From Pardosa pseudoannulata (Eukaryota > Arthropoda > Arachnida > Araneae > Lycosidae): a stretch of 64,000 bases of DNA. The stretch spans positions 42,683,162 to 42,747,161 of the forward strand of contig CM063502.1 of assembly GCA_032207245.1 (NCBI GenBank), given 5' to 3'. The translations under genes were made by a program, and so were the position numbers. Below are positions 34,351 to 46,230 of the stretch, one piece after another. The notes under the pieces are model-generated. The model was not told the DNA's origin, made no database searches, and worked only from the letters and a program-made list of their open reading frames with translations. Positions within the stretch are counted from its first letter, which is position 1, and each line of letters opens with the position of its first letter.

Positions 34351-34813
34351 TCTGCATGAAAAGGAGTTTATAAGTCTATATGTAATATGTTCTTCAATCA
34401 AGTTATTTGAAATTTGTTGCTAACAATCTGTTGCAACCGACTAGAAGGAGCAGAAATACTTAATAAAGGTTCCTGGAATTCATAGAAAGCGTAATTCTGC
34501 TTTCTGAGTATTGATTTGATTCAGATTAAAAAAGCTTGTAAATTATTTGTTATGTTTTTTTATTTAGTTTTCAATTTATTGTACTTTAGAAGTAAATACT
34601 GTTTAGCTGAAGTTTTAAATGGAAAATAACAAATAAAATATTCGTACTGACACAATTAGCTTTTTTGGGCATCCAAATAATTTGTTTCTCTTGAATATCA
34701 TACCTTCATTGTAGTTAAGGTTTAGATTCTGTGTTACTACTATTTTCCGTAGGCCTTATTTAAGGGGGCATAGTACTTGTGGGGACTTTAAACTTTCTAT
34801 ATAAAAGCTTTTT
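34351..34813. other. AT-rich sequence, no gene seen
   Basis: No coding region or recognised element was found. Confidence 0.5.
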
Positions 34814-34825
34814 CTCATCCCTCAC

Positions 34826-35003
34826 GCCGAACGCTGGCCGATTGGTTAGGGCGCTGTTCGTCGGCATCAGAGTTCATGGGTTCGAAACCCACTATGGCAT
34901 GGATATTCGTAGTCGTTCGGAATCGGCTCTGAGCAGTAGGTACCGGTCTCATTAACCATCGTGTGCAAAAACAGTAGACCGTAGCTCTCCAAACCAAACC
35001 AAG
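34826..35003 (+). mobile_element. SINE-A, full length
   Basis: GCCGAACGCTGGCCGATTGG starts the element. The A box, B box (GGGTTCGAAACCC), the CACTATGGCATGG block and an AACCAAACCAAG tail follow. A likely target-site duplication is CTCATCCCTCA (34814-34824) versus CTCATTCCTCA (35006-35016), one mismatch. It is highly similar to the copy at 10665. Confidence 0.95.
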
Positions 35004-35017
35004 CCCTCATTCCTCAT

Positions 35018-36204
35018 GAAAGAAAATACTCTTTTAGAACAAAGTTTTTAGGTTTTTAGAAACTTTCTTACTTTAAAAAAATTAAATTTTTTTTCATTTC
35101 AAGTAGTATATATTTTAAAAATAACATATAAATTACACCAACAGAAAAAAAAAATTAAACTGACTTGCCCTCAAAATACTTCTTGAAAAATGTGTATTAG
35201 AATCTAAATTATTATATCATATCAAAGTAAAATATATGTTTTATTCTGTAAACTTTAGAGAGATCTGTCATTTTAAAAATAAAAATAATACCCGATAAGA
35301 AATTTAAAATAAAAAAGTAGACTTTAAAAACTTGATAAAAAATAAAATATAGTTCTTGTATTAATATAATTGAGGTTCCCAGAATATAAAAAAGTTACCT
35401 CTTAATTGATATAAAAATTAGTTTCTACATTATATTGCTCAAAACTTGTTTTGCAGATAAAGGAATTTCTGATTTTTATTTGGTTTATAAAGTTTATGTG
35501 TTTTTTAAAAGTCTATTGCTGTATATAACATAATTAAATAATTTTTATAAAGTTAGACGTTTAATGAACTAAGAATTTTTTAAATTCTAAACAGAGTAGA
35601 ACATTTTATTTTGTATTGAATCTGAAATAGGCAGTTATAATGTAGACTTATTAGTTCGAAAAGTAATATATTAACCCGTAACAATTAACTGTTCTATATA
35701 AGATAATAATTATATCTTGTACATAATACATACATCTAACTGAAAAATAGAACTAAATTTAAGGTGCTACACCAAATTATTTTCTGCTTAAAATATAGTG
35801 TTCATTGCGTATCACATGTGATATACAAGAATTCCAAGCATTAGATGTGTATATCATCCGTGATGTACAGAACAGACAAAGGTTTAAAGAAGGTATTTTA
35901 GAAGATACTTGGAGATAGCTGAAAGGTTGATATGTTTTTGAAAGAATATTGAATTAAGATTCATATATCTGTATAAAGAGGAGAAAATTCAATGCGTTAT
36001 CTTAGTTAAAGGATAATGATTAATGTGAAAATTTAATTGAAAACAAAGAAGTATAAAAATAAGTATTCCTAGTTTTTCATTCTGGATATTCATGAAAATT
36101 ATGAAATCCTTCTAAATTCTGTATTTCTATTGGGTTTACGAGACCAAAGTGACATCTTAAATAGATAGTAATGGATGAGAATCTTACATAAAAATTAAGA
36201 ACGT
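35018..36204. other. AT-rich sequence, no gene seen
   Basis: Two related palindromic motifs lie close together: GTATCACATGTGATATAC at about 35809 and GTATATCATCCGTGATGTAC at about 35851. Nothing else was recognised. Confidence 0.45.
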
Positions 36205-36362
36205 TTTGGTTTGCTTTGGATCTCAACGCTCTACTTCTTAGCTTTATAAGAGTTAATAAAACCAGAACCGACCGCTTAGAGTGGGTCGAACGTCCATGTC
36301 AACAGTGAGAGCCGAACCCATGAACTTCGGAGCAGCGATCAACCCATTCGCTATCGGTCGGT
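36205..36362 (-). mobile_element. SINE-A, diverged
   Basis: On the minus strand the head CCGACCGATAGCGAATGGGT, a B-box-like block (GGTTCGGCTCTCACTG), the body and a GCAAACCAAAA tail follow SINE-A order. Its upstream flank (36368-36432) is shared with the copy at 28935. Confidence 0.85.
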
Positions 36363-36367
36363 AAATG

Positions 36368-36432
36368 GTGGGAAAATACATTTTCTGTGGAAATAAAAGT
36401 TATTCTGAATTGGTTAAGAGTTTATAGATTTG
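36368..36432 (-). repeat. SINE-flanking repeat, inverted copy of 28868-28932
   Basis: GTGGGAAAATACATTTTCTG through ATTCTGAATTGGTTAAGAG matches the reverse complement of 28868-28932. Confidence 0.9.
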
Positions 36433-37047
36433 ATTTTTGTTTGTAATAATGATAAGCACTAAATATAGTGATTAATCTTTCTTACCAGTAGGTCTGAAAT
36501 TAGAAAAAAAAACATAAATACATAATTATTTTATTAATAAAATGTATTAAATTTAAATAAGCCTTCCTGTTAAAGTTTCAGAATGATATTTAATACATTA
36601 GTTTTATAGTGAACAAACAGAACATAGGAGTAGTTGAAAACATGAATTTATAAAATCCTTTTCAAACGGAAATGTCGTTTAGAAGAAATGAGAAGTTTGT
36701 GAAGATCAGACATTCATAAAAAAACACAACACATTTTATTTCTGGTGACGATACATCCAATCCATACAACAGTCCAAAAACGTCTAGAACATCGTGCACA
36801 CACACTTTTCAAGTAGGGATTTCTCAGGTAAAAAAACTACGAATAATCCCTAAGCACATTTGATCACGTGATAAAAAACCCCCCAAGTTTAAAGATAACG
36901 TGTTTACTATTGGCTAAAGAAGTACAGACAGAGGCTGAATTAAATCTGTCGCGTGTCTGGAGGGAAAAATCAGAATTACCGTGCAAACCCCAACGTAATT
37001 AATGGACAGAAGTTATTAATATTAAAATATGTAAATAAGGGATTTTA

Positions 37048-37053
<6 letters not shown>
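36433..37053. other. No gene seen
   Basis: A less AT-rich interval (36740-36970) contains a GATCACGTGAT palindrome with a CACGTG core at about 36861. It was not assignable to a repeat or an exon. Confidence 0.4.
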
Positions 37054-37119
<66 letters not shown>

Positions 37120-37145
37120 CGTGTATGTGTGTGTGTGTCTATATA
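37054..37145. repeat. (CA)n(TA)n(TG)n microsatellite, self-complementary
   Basis: A CA run, a TA run and a TG run follow each other, so the stretch can fold on itself. Confidence 0.96.
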
Positions 37146-37199
37146 TAACCACAAATATTCTAAATAATAATACAGTAAGTGATATACACGCATTATATC

Positions 37200-38030
37200 A
37201 TATCCTTATATATAAATACATACAACCACACACACATACATATACAATAACTGTGCGCATGTATTACATAAATTAAGTATACTTGTGAAGTATTTTTTAG
37301 ATATAAACTAAGAAAAGCAATACAATATTTTGTACAATAAATTGTAAGGTCGCATTTTGCCGTTCATATCATGAATAATGAATACTATATAAGCGTAAAG
37401 GAAAAAGAAAATGAAACGTTTGTGATGACATTTTAGTGAGTTTTATGTTTTTGTGCAGAAAGTATAAATAATGGATAAAGAATATGAATAAAATTTGAAT
37501 GTTTGGGTGACATGTTTATAGATTTGCAATTTCAGCATTGTTTTTATATGCTTCAGTTCAGTGACTTAGACGCAATAATCTTTTGTTGTGCCGTAATAAT
37601 AACATTAGAAAACATTTAAACTAATTCATGATTATGACAAAACAACATCCGCAGCGAATCATTGCGTGACAAGAATAAAAGGATAACTGAGTGATGTACT
37701 GCGTAATAAAACAACTTTGTAGACGTATTCAAATCAATGCAAATTCAAGGTGAAAGACCTAATCAGTTCATATATTAGTTTATAATAGAATAATTTTTCA
37801 TGTTCAAAAAAGGCACTTCTCTTTATGATAAATATCAACATAAAAAAGGGAACAATGTATTGGTGGCGTGAAGTTATAAAAGCTGATGTAATGCCTGATT
37901 ATAATAAAGCTGAATTAACTATGATTTACTTCTGACAAGAGCAATATAAATTTCACCCACTTTCTTAAATCTCGTTGAATAGGCTATGGAAGTTAGTATA
38001 TATCTTCATCTATATATTCATGTACACCTT
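37200..38030. other. AT-rich sequence, no gene seen
   Basis: No coding region or recognised element was found. Confidence 0.5.
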
Positions 38031-38036
38031 TTTTTG

Positions 38037-38088
<52 letters not shown>

Positions 38089-38419
38089 CATGTATATTTA
38101 TGCCTATGTATATGCATATATTTATATATATGTATTTATATAGTTATGTTTATAAATATATATATATATATTTGTATGCATGTACATGTATATTTATGCT
38201 TATATATATGCATATATTTGTATATATGTATTTATATAGTCATGTTTATAAATATATATATATATATATATAGTGTGTGTATATATATGTATATATATAT
38301 TTATATATATATTCATATATGTATAAACATAGACATACATTTACATATATATATGTATACATATATGTAAATATATACATATATTTCTCTATACGTACAT
38401 GTTTATTTATGTTTATATA

Positions 38420-38453
<34 letters not shown>

Positions 38454-38455
38454 AT
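38031..38455. repeat. TA/TATG-rich simple repeat with a 91-bp tandem pair
   Basis: Long TA and TATG runs surround two copies of a block running from TGTATGTTCATGTATATTTA (about 38083) and TGCATGTACATGTATATTTA (about 38175) to TTTATAAATATATATATA. The 95- and 131-codon frames here are Ile/Tyr-rich repeat products and not genes. Confidence 0.95.
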
Positions 38456-38459
38456 GAGG

Positions 38460-40531
38460 TAAGATTAGAAAAAACTAGAAATTATTACACCTTTTTTGCT
38501 TTATATAAACTAAAAATTTTAATCAGAAAAAACTCACACAGTAACTCATGCATTTTAAGTACTAAATCTATTTATTTAATGTTTTATGTTTAATTTAAGG
38601 CTTAATTATAAGCTATTTAATATTTTTTATAATGCGATAAATTTGTATGACTGCTGTGTAACTCGCTGTCGATGAATGTGAACTAATATGCACTTCCGTG
38701 AATTAAAAACATCTTCACTGGTTTTATCAAACGGGAGATAAGAAGTTGTATAAGTTGACCTATGTACAAGAAGGCCCGTTTATATTTCTACATTTTCCGG
38801 TTTTAATCCTTTAAACAAAATTTTGAACTTAAAGGTATTTTAAATTCTCAAAATTTATTTTTTTCAATCTTAACTTTCCCAGCTTCTCAAATTAAATCAA
38901 TCAGTAATAAATGAATCATTGAGATTGCATACCTTACTCATTTATTAAAGTTATAAACTCAATTAATATCAGCTACGTTTGGCCCTTTCTTAAGCTTTTT
39001 ACGAACTAGTTGTCAATTCTCCCATGGAAAACTGGAGATTATTGCTATATTTATGCCATTGTGTTTACTTTTCCTCTTACGATTGTTTCAACAGACACAA
39101 GAGATCGACTGATTTATGTCTATCAGGAGAAATTATCCATGTGATTAACCCCTCCTCATTTAAAAAAAAAAAAAAAAAAGACGCACTGTGGATTTTGACT
39201 GTGTAAGACGTGCCCGTCGTTTCTGCGAGTTTTCAATGAAAATAAAGATTTTTTTTTTAGAATACGCTTTGTCTTGAGTTCGGAATGAGAGACTTTTTCT
39301 TCATGACTACTCTGTAAAGTATTGCATTGTCAAGTAAGCCCTAGCAATTACAAATATGGGCTATAATCTTGTGTGATCCGCGAAGACAAGTTTTTACCCA
39401 TCCTCACTTCTCTATCTCTCTCTATATATATACATACACTAGATGAATAGCCTGTAAAAACAAGTAAAGTATTAGAGCAAAAAAATAAAAAAGAAATAAA
39501 AAAGAAGTAAATAACTAATTTTTAAAACTCCAGTAATAAATGATATAAATCCCAAATAGAAAATTTGTAAACGAAATTCTTGAAAATATCTGAAAATTTC
39601 TAATTTAAAACCTAACATAAATTAAAAAAATGCTTTTCTAAAGTACATATATTGCAAGAAACCGAACAATATAAATTATACTCCAGAACTTACGATACAA
39701 AAAGATGCAGGGAAAGTTTAAATTAAATACTAAATTAATTAAATACTAAAAGATAACCAAGTACTGCGATTGCAAGAAGCAGCATCCTACACTTTCAAGT
39801 CCCTAGAAATATATGGTAGTTAAAGAAGTTACGGCAATTTATACAACGCATGGAAAATGATAAATCTTTGTTGTTGAAACGTAACAACCCAACATAAGTA
39901 TTAAAACGTAACGTAAGAATGTAATTTAAATTTTTTTTCAAAAACTCAGTTTTCTACATAATCAAAACACTAAAAATAATCAGTAAATAAAATAAAAATT
40001 GTGACATCATTAGCACTATAAAACAAAACAAATAAGTAATTATAACCAGTTTTTAGACATTATCATATCTCTAATAACAATATGTATTGCACTTATAACA
40101 CACTTATAAATCAAAGCATAAATTAAATAATATTAAAAATTGAACAATTTTTCCCCCTAGAGATACTCTTGTGACTTCTTGTGAAGCTCAGAGAATTATT
40201 AACATTTTATTCTATATAATTTTAATCCACAGGCAAGTAAAAATATCTTTCAAAAACAAGGAATGATATTATTCTCTATATAAATGAAAACAGATAATAT
40301 TATGACAACGTATGAATCTCTTTAGGGCATTAATATGTAATTAAGTTACAGATTTAACACGGCGTGTAATGATGTATCTATTTTTATCATATCAGATAAT
40401 ATAAAGTACAACTATATGCTTATTTGAGATCTTATAGAGCTCTTATAAAACGGTAATCATTAAAATCATACAAAAACTTATAAATGATATTGTATACCTC
40501 GAAACCTTTTCTCATACCGGATTTTAGATGG
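38460..40531. other. AT-rich sequence, no gene seen
   Basis: A run of about 18 A lies at 39162-39179, followed about 70 bp later by AATAAAG and a T run. No gene or element was recognised. Confidence 0.45.
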
Positions 40532-40692
40532 ATGATGGACGAATGGGTAGGGTGTTGTCTTCCAGTAAAAGAATCCATGAGATCGTAGTCGGTAGCATGA
40601 ATGTTTGCAGCCGTTTCAAATCGGATTTAAGCAAAACTTGGTCTAATTAGCCCACGTATTGCAAAAAAAGGATCGTGGTGCTCCAATCTGTA
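40532..40692 (+). mobile_element. SINE-A, old and degenerate
   Basis: A-box-like GGACGAATGGGTAGGGTG, an eroded B box, GCAGCCGTTTCAAATCGG, TGGTCTAATTAGCCCACG and GTGGTGCTCCAATC follow SINE-A order. The AAACC tail has been lost. Confidence 0.75.
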
Positions 40693-41514
40693 AGAATGTA
40701 CCCTAAAATACAATAAACCTTTAAACCGTTGTTTAGGATCATTAAAGAATCATTTTTACAGTTAGCAATAAAAAGGCAAAATATTTTCAATACCGCTGGA
40801 AAATATCACGATATTTTTAATGCAAATATAAGGAAATTTATGAGAGAAAATAACAAAATAAAACTGAGGGATATAGAGCTTCCTTAGAAAGAAAATTAGG
40901 AAAAGAAAATGTAAATTTATGTTCAAAGATCGAAAAAATCATAAAATGTTCATTTGAATGACAAAATTATAGATAATAGAAGGTACTTGAAAATTTTGTA
41001 TATATAGGATTGCTATCTACCTTCGGTGAAGAGGAAAATTCGTTCTGATAAAGCCTAAAAATACTACAAAATATCATTTTCTGTCGTTAAAAAGGAAAAC
41101 TAGGCATTATTGGATCAACACATTGAGAGCGATGTCAGTCCACGGGAACTGACATTTGAAAATTTATTATTATTTTCCAGATACTAGAACCGTTTTAAAC
41201 ATAACTGTCAGTCCCCATTGGATAGACGTCCCTCACAAATACTTGGAAAATACGTGTCGCTAAATCCATTCATTCTCCATTCAATAATAGATTAATATAT
41301 TGTTGTTCTTTCTAGTTCATAATACATGATTAAAGTTTTTTCAAATAATAAAATGTATTTTAATAATATAACAAATGTTGCAATAAGCTAGAGGATTTTC
41401 TAGTACATAATTTTTTCACAAGTTCTAAGTGAAAAGGGAGACCTAAAACATACCCGTTCTTTATCTCTACTCCAAATGATGCTTGGAACTTCCGAACATT
41501 ATTACTCAATCGTA
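40693..41514. other. No gene seen
   Basis: The segment TGTCAGTCCACGGGAACTGACA (41133-41154) is a short hairpin, and CTGTCAGTCCCC recurs at about 41206. It could be the remains of a small inverted-repeat element. Confidence 0.4.
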
Positions 41515-41660
41515 CTAGCATATAACCCGTCATATGACGGGATCAGTAAAATTTTTAATTTTCCAGAATTGTAAAGTACCCTTATAAGGTAGATAGAAAA
41601 TGGTTTGTTTTCTGCTGAGAATTATCTGGTACATGCTCAATAATTTGTTTTTCTTCATTT
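41515..41660 (-). mobile_element. Helitron 3' end (copy E)
   Basis: Read on the minus strand it ends CCCGTCATATGACGGG (hairpin, 41526-41541), TTATATG, CTAG, followed by T. This is a perfect Helitron 3' end with its 16-bp palindrome. Homology to copies A and F runs to about 41650; further upstream (to about 41990) the interior diverges and the 5' TC end was not found. Confidence 0.85.
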
Positions 41661-42377
41661 GATTTCTCCGGCAAGGAGAGCTCTAGTAAAAGACCTATGT
41701 AGCACAAAGTATCGTCCAACTTCAAATAGACCCCTCCACCCCAAATGATATCCCTGAATACCATTTTTTGATATTTAGCATTGTTGGCCCAACTTCTATG
41801 ATACCCTTCAATATCATTTGTTGATATTCAGCAATGTTTATATTTAGAATATGGCACTCCCGGTCTAATTAATCGCACTACTCGTTCGGTTGCCTCGAAC
41901 AGAGTGAATAAAACTGGCAGGATCGATTCACTTCTATTCACTATGCATCGTGCTGATGTCGTGAGATATCACTGGATGTCAGAAAGGGATATTAACTTTC
42001 ACAAATATCGATAGACATCGCTGACTTTTAGTAAAATAATATTTTTATACCGTTGTATGCCATGTCTGAAAAATTTATAAAATTTAATTTTTTTAAAGAA
42101 TATTTCTTCTCTAAACAATACAAAATATACTTTTAAATGATTTCTTTCAAACAATTTCAAATTTTAATTTTACATTATGTCTGTAAATATTGGCAGATGT
42201 TCAAAAGTTAGTGTTCAACATTCAATGACATTAAAAATGTCGACCAAGATTTTCGTTGCCGAGGAAACACTTTGGTAATATGGTACATATATAAGCAGAA
42301 CTTAAAGTACCAAACAAATTTAAGTAATTTCTTGTAACATGATTCCCTTTAAAAGAATATATAAATCCAATATTATT

Positions 42378-42415
42378 GTCATATTGCAATAATATAACTA
42401 TTATTGCAATATGAC
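42378..42415. repeat. Perfect 17-bp inverted repeat, 4-nt loop
   Basis: GTCATATTGCAATAATA and TATTATTGCAATATGAC are exact inverse copies separated by TAAC. Each arm contains ATTGCAAT, a C/EBP-type palindrome. No element or gene was recognised around it. Confidence 0.95.
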
Positions 42416-42578
42416 CAGATATAAAGCACGGAAAAGCAGAGGATATTTCTTTTTTTGAAATTTGTTGTTGTTTCTCATGCCACTTGGACTAACCAAATAC
42501 GATTTAGCCTTCAGGCTATCGTATTAAGGCTTTTGGTTTTAATGAGCACCATTAAGGTGAAAGAAGGACTTCGCTCAA

Positions 42579-42808
42579 GTAGGTCCTCGTAGTTTTGAAG
42601 CAGGGACCAAGCAGAAAACCCACAGACTTGGCTTGCCACCCCTAGAGGTATTGATTGAGAACTTGTAGGACATTGTGGCTACGAACATATTTTACATCCC
42701 CCAGACACCTTTAACGAATACGGTGGATCTTTGGTCGGCTCGGGTTTCAAACCCACAAACTTTCTGCTACGAGATCGTTGCCTTTGCCGACTAAGCTACG
42801 TCGACTCG
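42579..42808 (-). mobile_element. SINE-B, best copy
   Basis: On the minus strand it reads GTAGCTTAGTCGGCAAAGGC (A box), then GTGGGTTTGAAACCCGAGCC (B box). TGTCTGGGGGATGTAAAATA, GTCCTACAAGTTCTCAATCA, CCTCTAGGGGTGGCAAGCCA and TTTTCTGCTTGGTCCCTGCT follow. Head and body align with 12700, 15439, 23695 and 50279. Confidence 0.88.
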
Positions 42809-44010
42809 TTTTTGAAATTTATTACGGTTAAAGGTAATTTACAATTTAACAGTTTTAAGTTTTACCTAAATGCCCTTATTATTCTCTTTAGTAAATGTGT
42901 TACTAACATTTGAAACTTATAATCATATTTTCCATTCTTTTTTGACACAAAGCAGAACTGAAATCGGCAAAAAAGTAGCTATATCAGAATTGAATTATTA
43001 ATGAAGAAATAGGAAAAACAAAACTTTGCAAATGAGAAAAAATATTTCCGTTTAGAGTTATTTTATGATTGCGTAATTGCATAGCAAACTACGATGAAAA
43101 TCATCTAAAGCATATTCGACTTCGAGGAATATAAAGATTTCTATTCGGATGTTAGTAGTAGAAAAGAAAATTATAGTGGTCAGAAAAGCAACATAGCTCT
43201 GACAGAATAATTTGGTGCTTCTCTATATAGAACTGCGAATCAGAAGATTAATTTAATTAAGGGTTACGAATCTGCTGCATAGTTCCTGTTTCTATGGATA
43301 CTTAGGTGACAATTTATGGAAAAATTTGTGCGAAATATATATATTATCAACCTCAACATGGTGATGTAAGACATGCTGTACAATAATCTGTAAGGTAAGA
43401 CAGTAATGTTTAGCTACAGCAATATTTTAAGAGTATGAAATACACTTTTAGCAAATAAGTGATTAAATTTTATATATTATAACTGCCAAATTTTAGCATT
43501 CTCTGATGATTTTAAAATGAACATGTACCTAGTTAGAATTAGCTTTAAACTTAATACTCTGGTTTGAAATTACCCTGTGATGCAACTAACAATGTATGTT
43601 TATATTTAGAAGAGTTGTTAATGTCATACTTATTACCTAGGTTAAACGTTTAACATGTTAGCTGAAATATAAAATTTTAAAAATTAGCATCACGTAGATT
43701 GCTGCCCAAGAAGAAGAGTAAAAAAGTTAATGGAATTTATTAGTGAAAATTAATTTACTGTACTTTTAAGCTTTAGCTACGTTGACCTTTAAAATAATCT
43801 CCTTTTAACTCACTTGCTCCTACGTCCATATAATTTTGCAAAACATCCATGGAACCCTTTATTAAAAAGATCTTTGAACTATACCTGTGCATTTTTCATA
43901 ATTTCTGATGAACTCGTGGAACGTTGTATCTTCAATTTTCCTTTTAGCCTTAGACAAAACTCTTTTGTCCAGTCGGAATTGTTGCTAACTTGGAGATGTT
44001 CTTGTTTTTC
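42809..44010. other. No supported gene
   Basis: The sequence is AT-rich. Frames of 116 (+, 43814-44164) and 97 (-, 43879-44172) codons run into the hAT MITE at 44019. The minus-strand frame before the insertion is low-bias, but no motif was recognised. Confidence 0.4.
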
Positions 44011-44018
44011 ATTTAGCT

Positions 44019-44493
44019 CATTGGTTATCAACTGGGGCAATACCGCCCCCCGGTGGGCAGTTAACTTGCTTAGGGTGGTAGGGAGGGGCTGCGATGTAGT
44101 CATGTTTTGGTTTTCAAACTTAATTTTAAAAATTCGAAATAAATTTATTACATTAATTTTATAATTATACAATTTTTACCAGCAATTAAATGAAATTACG
44201 CGACGGTACCAGAACCAGTAATTTTCACCCCCCCCCGGTTCTCATGTGTGAGATTGGTTTGACACCCAGAAAAATATATTTAATCAACAATATTCTTTTG
44301 AGCGTAGCTTGAGCGTTTCTCAGCAACACAAATTTGGTGTCAAACTCTAGAAAATTAATTAAATATTTTGTCTATTATAATAGAGTATTTCTCCTTCCTT
44401 ATACTCTAAATTACTGGATTTTTACAAAAGGGGTGTTGAATACATTTTGGTTTCCTTAAGGGGCGGCAGCTTAAAAAAGGTTCAGAATCACTG
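44019..44493. mobile_element. hAT MITE, complete, 475 bp, perfect 8-bp duplication
   Basis: The left end CATTGGTTATCAACTGGGG and the right end inverted, CAGTGATTCTGAACC, match the CAGTGGTTCTCAACC-type terminus. ATTTAGCT is duplicated at 44011-44018 and 44494-44501. A run of about ten C lies at 44229-44238. No transposase frame is present. Confidence 0.95.
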
Positions 44494-44590
44494 ATTTAGC
44501 TGATTAATGTTTCGTCGGAGGTATTATAAAGAATACATGTCCCATCCCGAGTCATAACGTACTTTAAAAATCGTCATCTGTATCCACCTT

Positions 44591-44890
44591 TCAATGATCG
44601 TTAATCGTTGACACATAACCTTCTCTCTGCTTGGAAAATAATATTTTTAGAACCATGTTATATATATTCAAAGAATCAAGAAGAGCGTTGTGAACGGTTC
44701 CATGATATAAACTGACATTAGATGCGATTTCATTGATAATTAGAAGTCTGTCAATGCTTTCGTAAGTGGTAGATTTGGAAAGTCGATCACTACGAGAATT
44801 ATGATCAGCATTTGCCGTACACGCTTGTACTATAAGAACACTCGCCATTTCTTTTATTGAACCGTTTTCATAGCCTTCATTCATTTGTAG
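44591..44890 (-). pseudogene. mariner-type transposase N-terminal remnant
   Basis: The minus-strand frame reads SIETLQMNEGYENG, then SRSDRLSKSTTYESIDRL, then EIASNVSLYHGTVHNALLDS. This follows the mariner order of a first helix-turn-helix, a GRPSxSTTxExI linker and a second helix-turn-helix ending HGTVHNIL. A stretch between the linker and the second helix is missing and many residues are changed. No catalytic DDD residues are seen downstream, so the gene is dead. The match rests on motif memory and is moderate. Confidence 0.6.
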
Positions 44891-44935
44891 GGTCTCAATA
44901 GATGATTTTAGTAAAACAGAATTTAATGTTTTCAA

Positions 44936-46095
44936 CCTTGTTTGGAAAATGAAACTTCAAAAATTGACGATATTAAACAAACATGTCTTAAAGAAGACTA
45001 CTATCACGTTTAATTACAATGACTGAAAGAGTACCCAATAAACTTCTCACATTCTTCAAGAATTAGACCTAGGTCACAAACAATTAATTATGTTCTGTGA
45101 TCAAAGTAGAGACCTCTGAAAATCGTTTCTAGGAACCTTTTGTACTATGCTACGTACAAGGGTTCAAGAACATGGAAAATGTAGCGATTAACTCTGCAAA
45201 TTGTAGATTAAACGGTCTCCTTTTTAACTGGTTATTCTTGCTGAAAACCCATTGTATTTATATGTAGGATAAGAAGAACAATTAACCTCTGTCAATGGGG
45301 ATGCTTTGTGAAAGGCATGACAGGTATGCCCAATATAGTTTGTTAAATTCATATATAGCGTTAGCTTTCAAATACATTTTCTGGATTATCTTTATCAAAA
45401 TTTACTTCTCAAGTCGTTTCATCAATTAAATAATTCAGATACGTTGGATCAAAAGATTGTTTTGCTTATTTTATTAGTTTAGTATGTGATTATCATTATA
45501 AATAGGGTTATGTAGTTAAGTTTTATAAAACTTCGGATTGTTTATTATGATTATACCTTTTGGAGCCTTTTTTTGTTATGCAAATTTTCTCGAAACCATG
45601 TATCGTCAGTTAGGTTTGATATCTTATCTGGCGATAGTCGCATTTTTAATCTTTCAATGGATATAAAACTTTGTCATTTATCTTTAGAACAACACGAGGC
45701 TTTTCTAGTTATTTCAAAACCGAGATATTCTTCCCAAAGATACAAAGTGTTCCGATAATCAAGTGATAAAACTGAAGTGGTTTCGAATCAAACTAGACAT
45801 TTTTTAGTATGACTATGTAAGAATCGTCCTTGTCGGGAAGAGAAAGATGTTCATACACTATCGGTGTTTGTTGGGTCATGCATTATTTTTGTTACTGCTG
45901 TAAGATTTGTTTTTATAGTACAGAAATAGAATAAAAAGTAAAATGTATAGAAGAAGTAGTAGCTACTTAACAAGTCTTGTTTTATGTTAAAGGATTGCTG
46001 ACAGAAACAAGTCAAAATGGGCTAATTTAGTTTTGCAAATGTCCAGTGCCGTTAAAACAGAAGAGTGTCATCACCAATTAAGTATAAAACCTTAA
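44936..46095. other. No gene seen
   Basis: No coding region or recognised element was found. Confidence 0.45.
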
Positions 46096-46230
46096 GTACC
46101 GGTCTCACGAAAGTCGTTAAACGGCTAACCGCAATTAATCTCTGTTTAAACGGAGAATTGTGTCTCACCATTGGTTGGCACCATAGGTTAATCGCGGTTA
46201 ACATTTAAACGACTTTGGTGCGACCGGCCC
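46096..46230. mobile_element. MITE with long inverted repeats, Harbinger-like, 135 bp
   Basis: The left arm GTACCGGTCTCACGAAAGTC GTTAAACG... and the right arm inverted GGGCCGGTCGCACCAAAGTC GTTTAAAT... stay alignable for about 45 bp each. The centre carries a second palindrome around CTGTTTAAACGGAG. A GGGCCGG start with a 3-bp T/A-rich target (TAA/TAT) suggests PIF/Harbinger, but the superfamily call is tentative. Confidence 0.8.

Noticed and set aside
34815..34997. 60-codon minus-strand frame
   Set aside because: Antisense reading of a full-length SINE-A.
37975..38462. Frames of 131, 95 and 61 codons on the plus strand
   Set aside because: Products are Ile/Tyr/Met/Cys strings from TA and TATG repeats, open in several frames at once.
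39162..39260. Processed pseudogene suggested by a poly(A) run and AATAAAG
   Set aside because: The signal lies downstream of the A run rather than upstream, there is no coding similarity, and no flanking duplication was seen.
44019..44172. 116- and 97-codon frames spanning 43814-44172
   Set aside because: Both cross the boundary of a hAT MITE with exact duplications, so they are composites of unrelated sequence.
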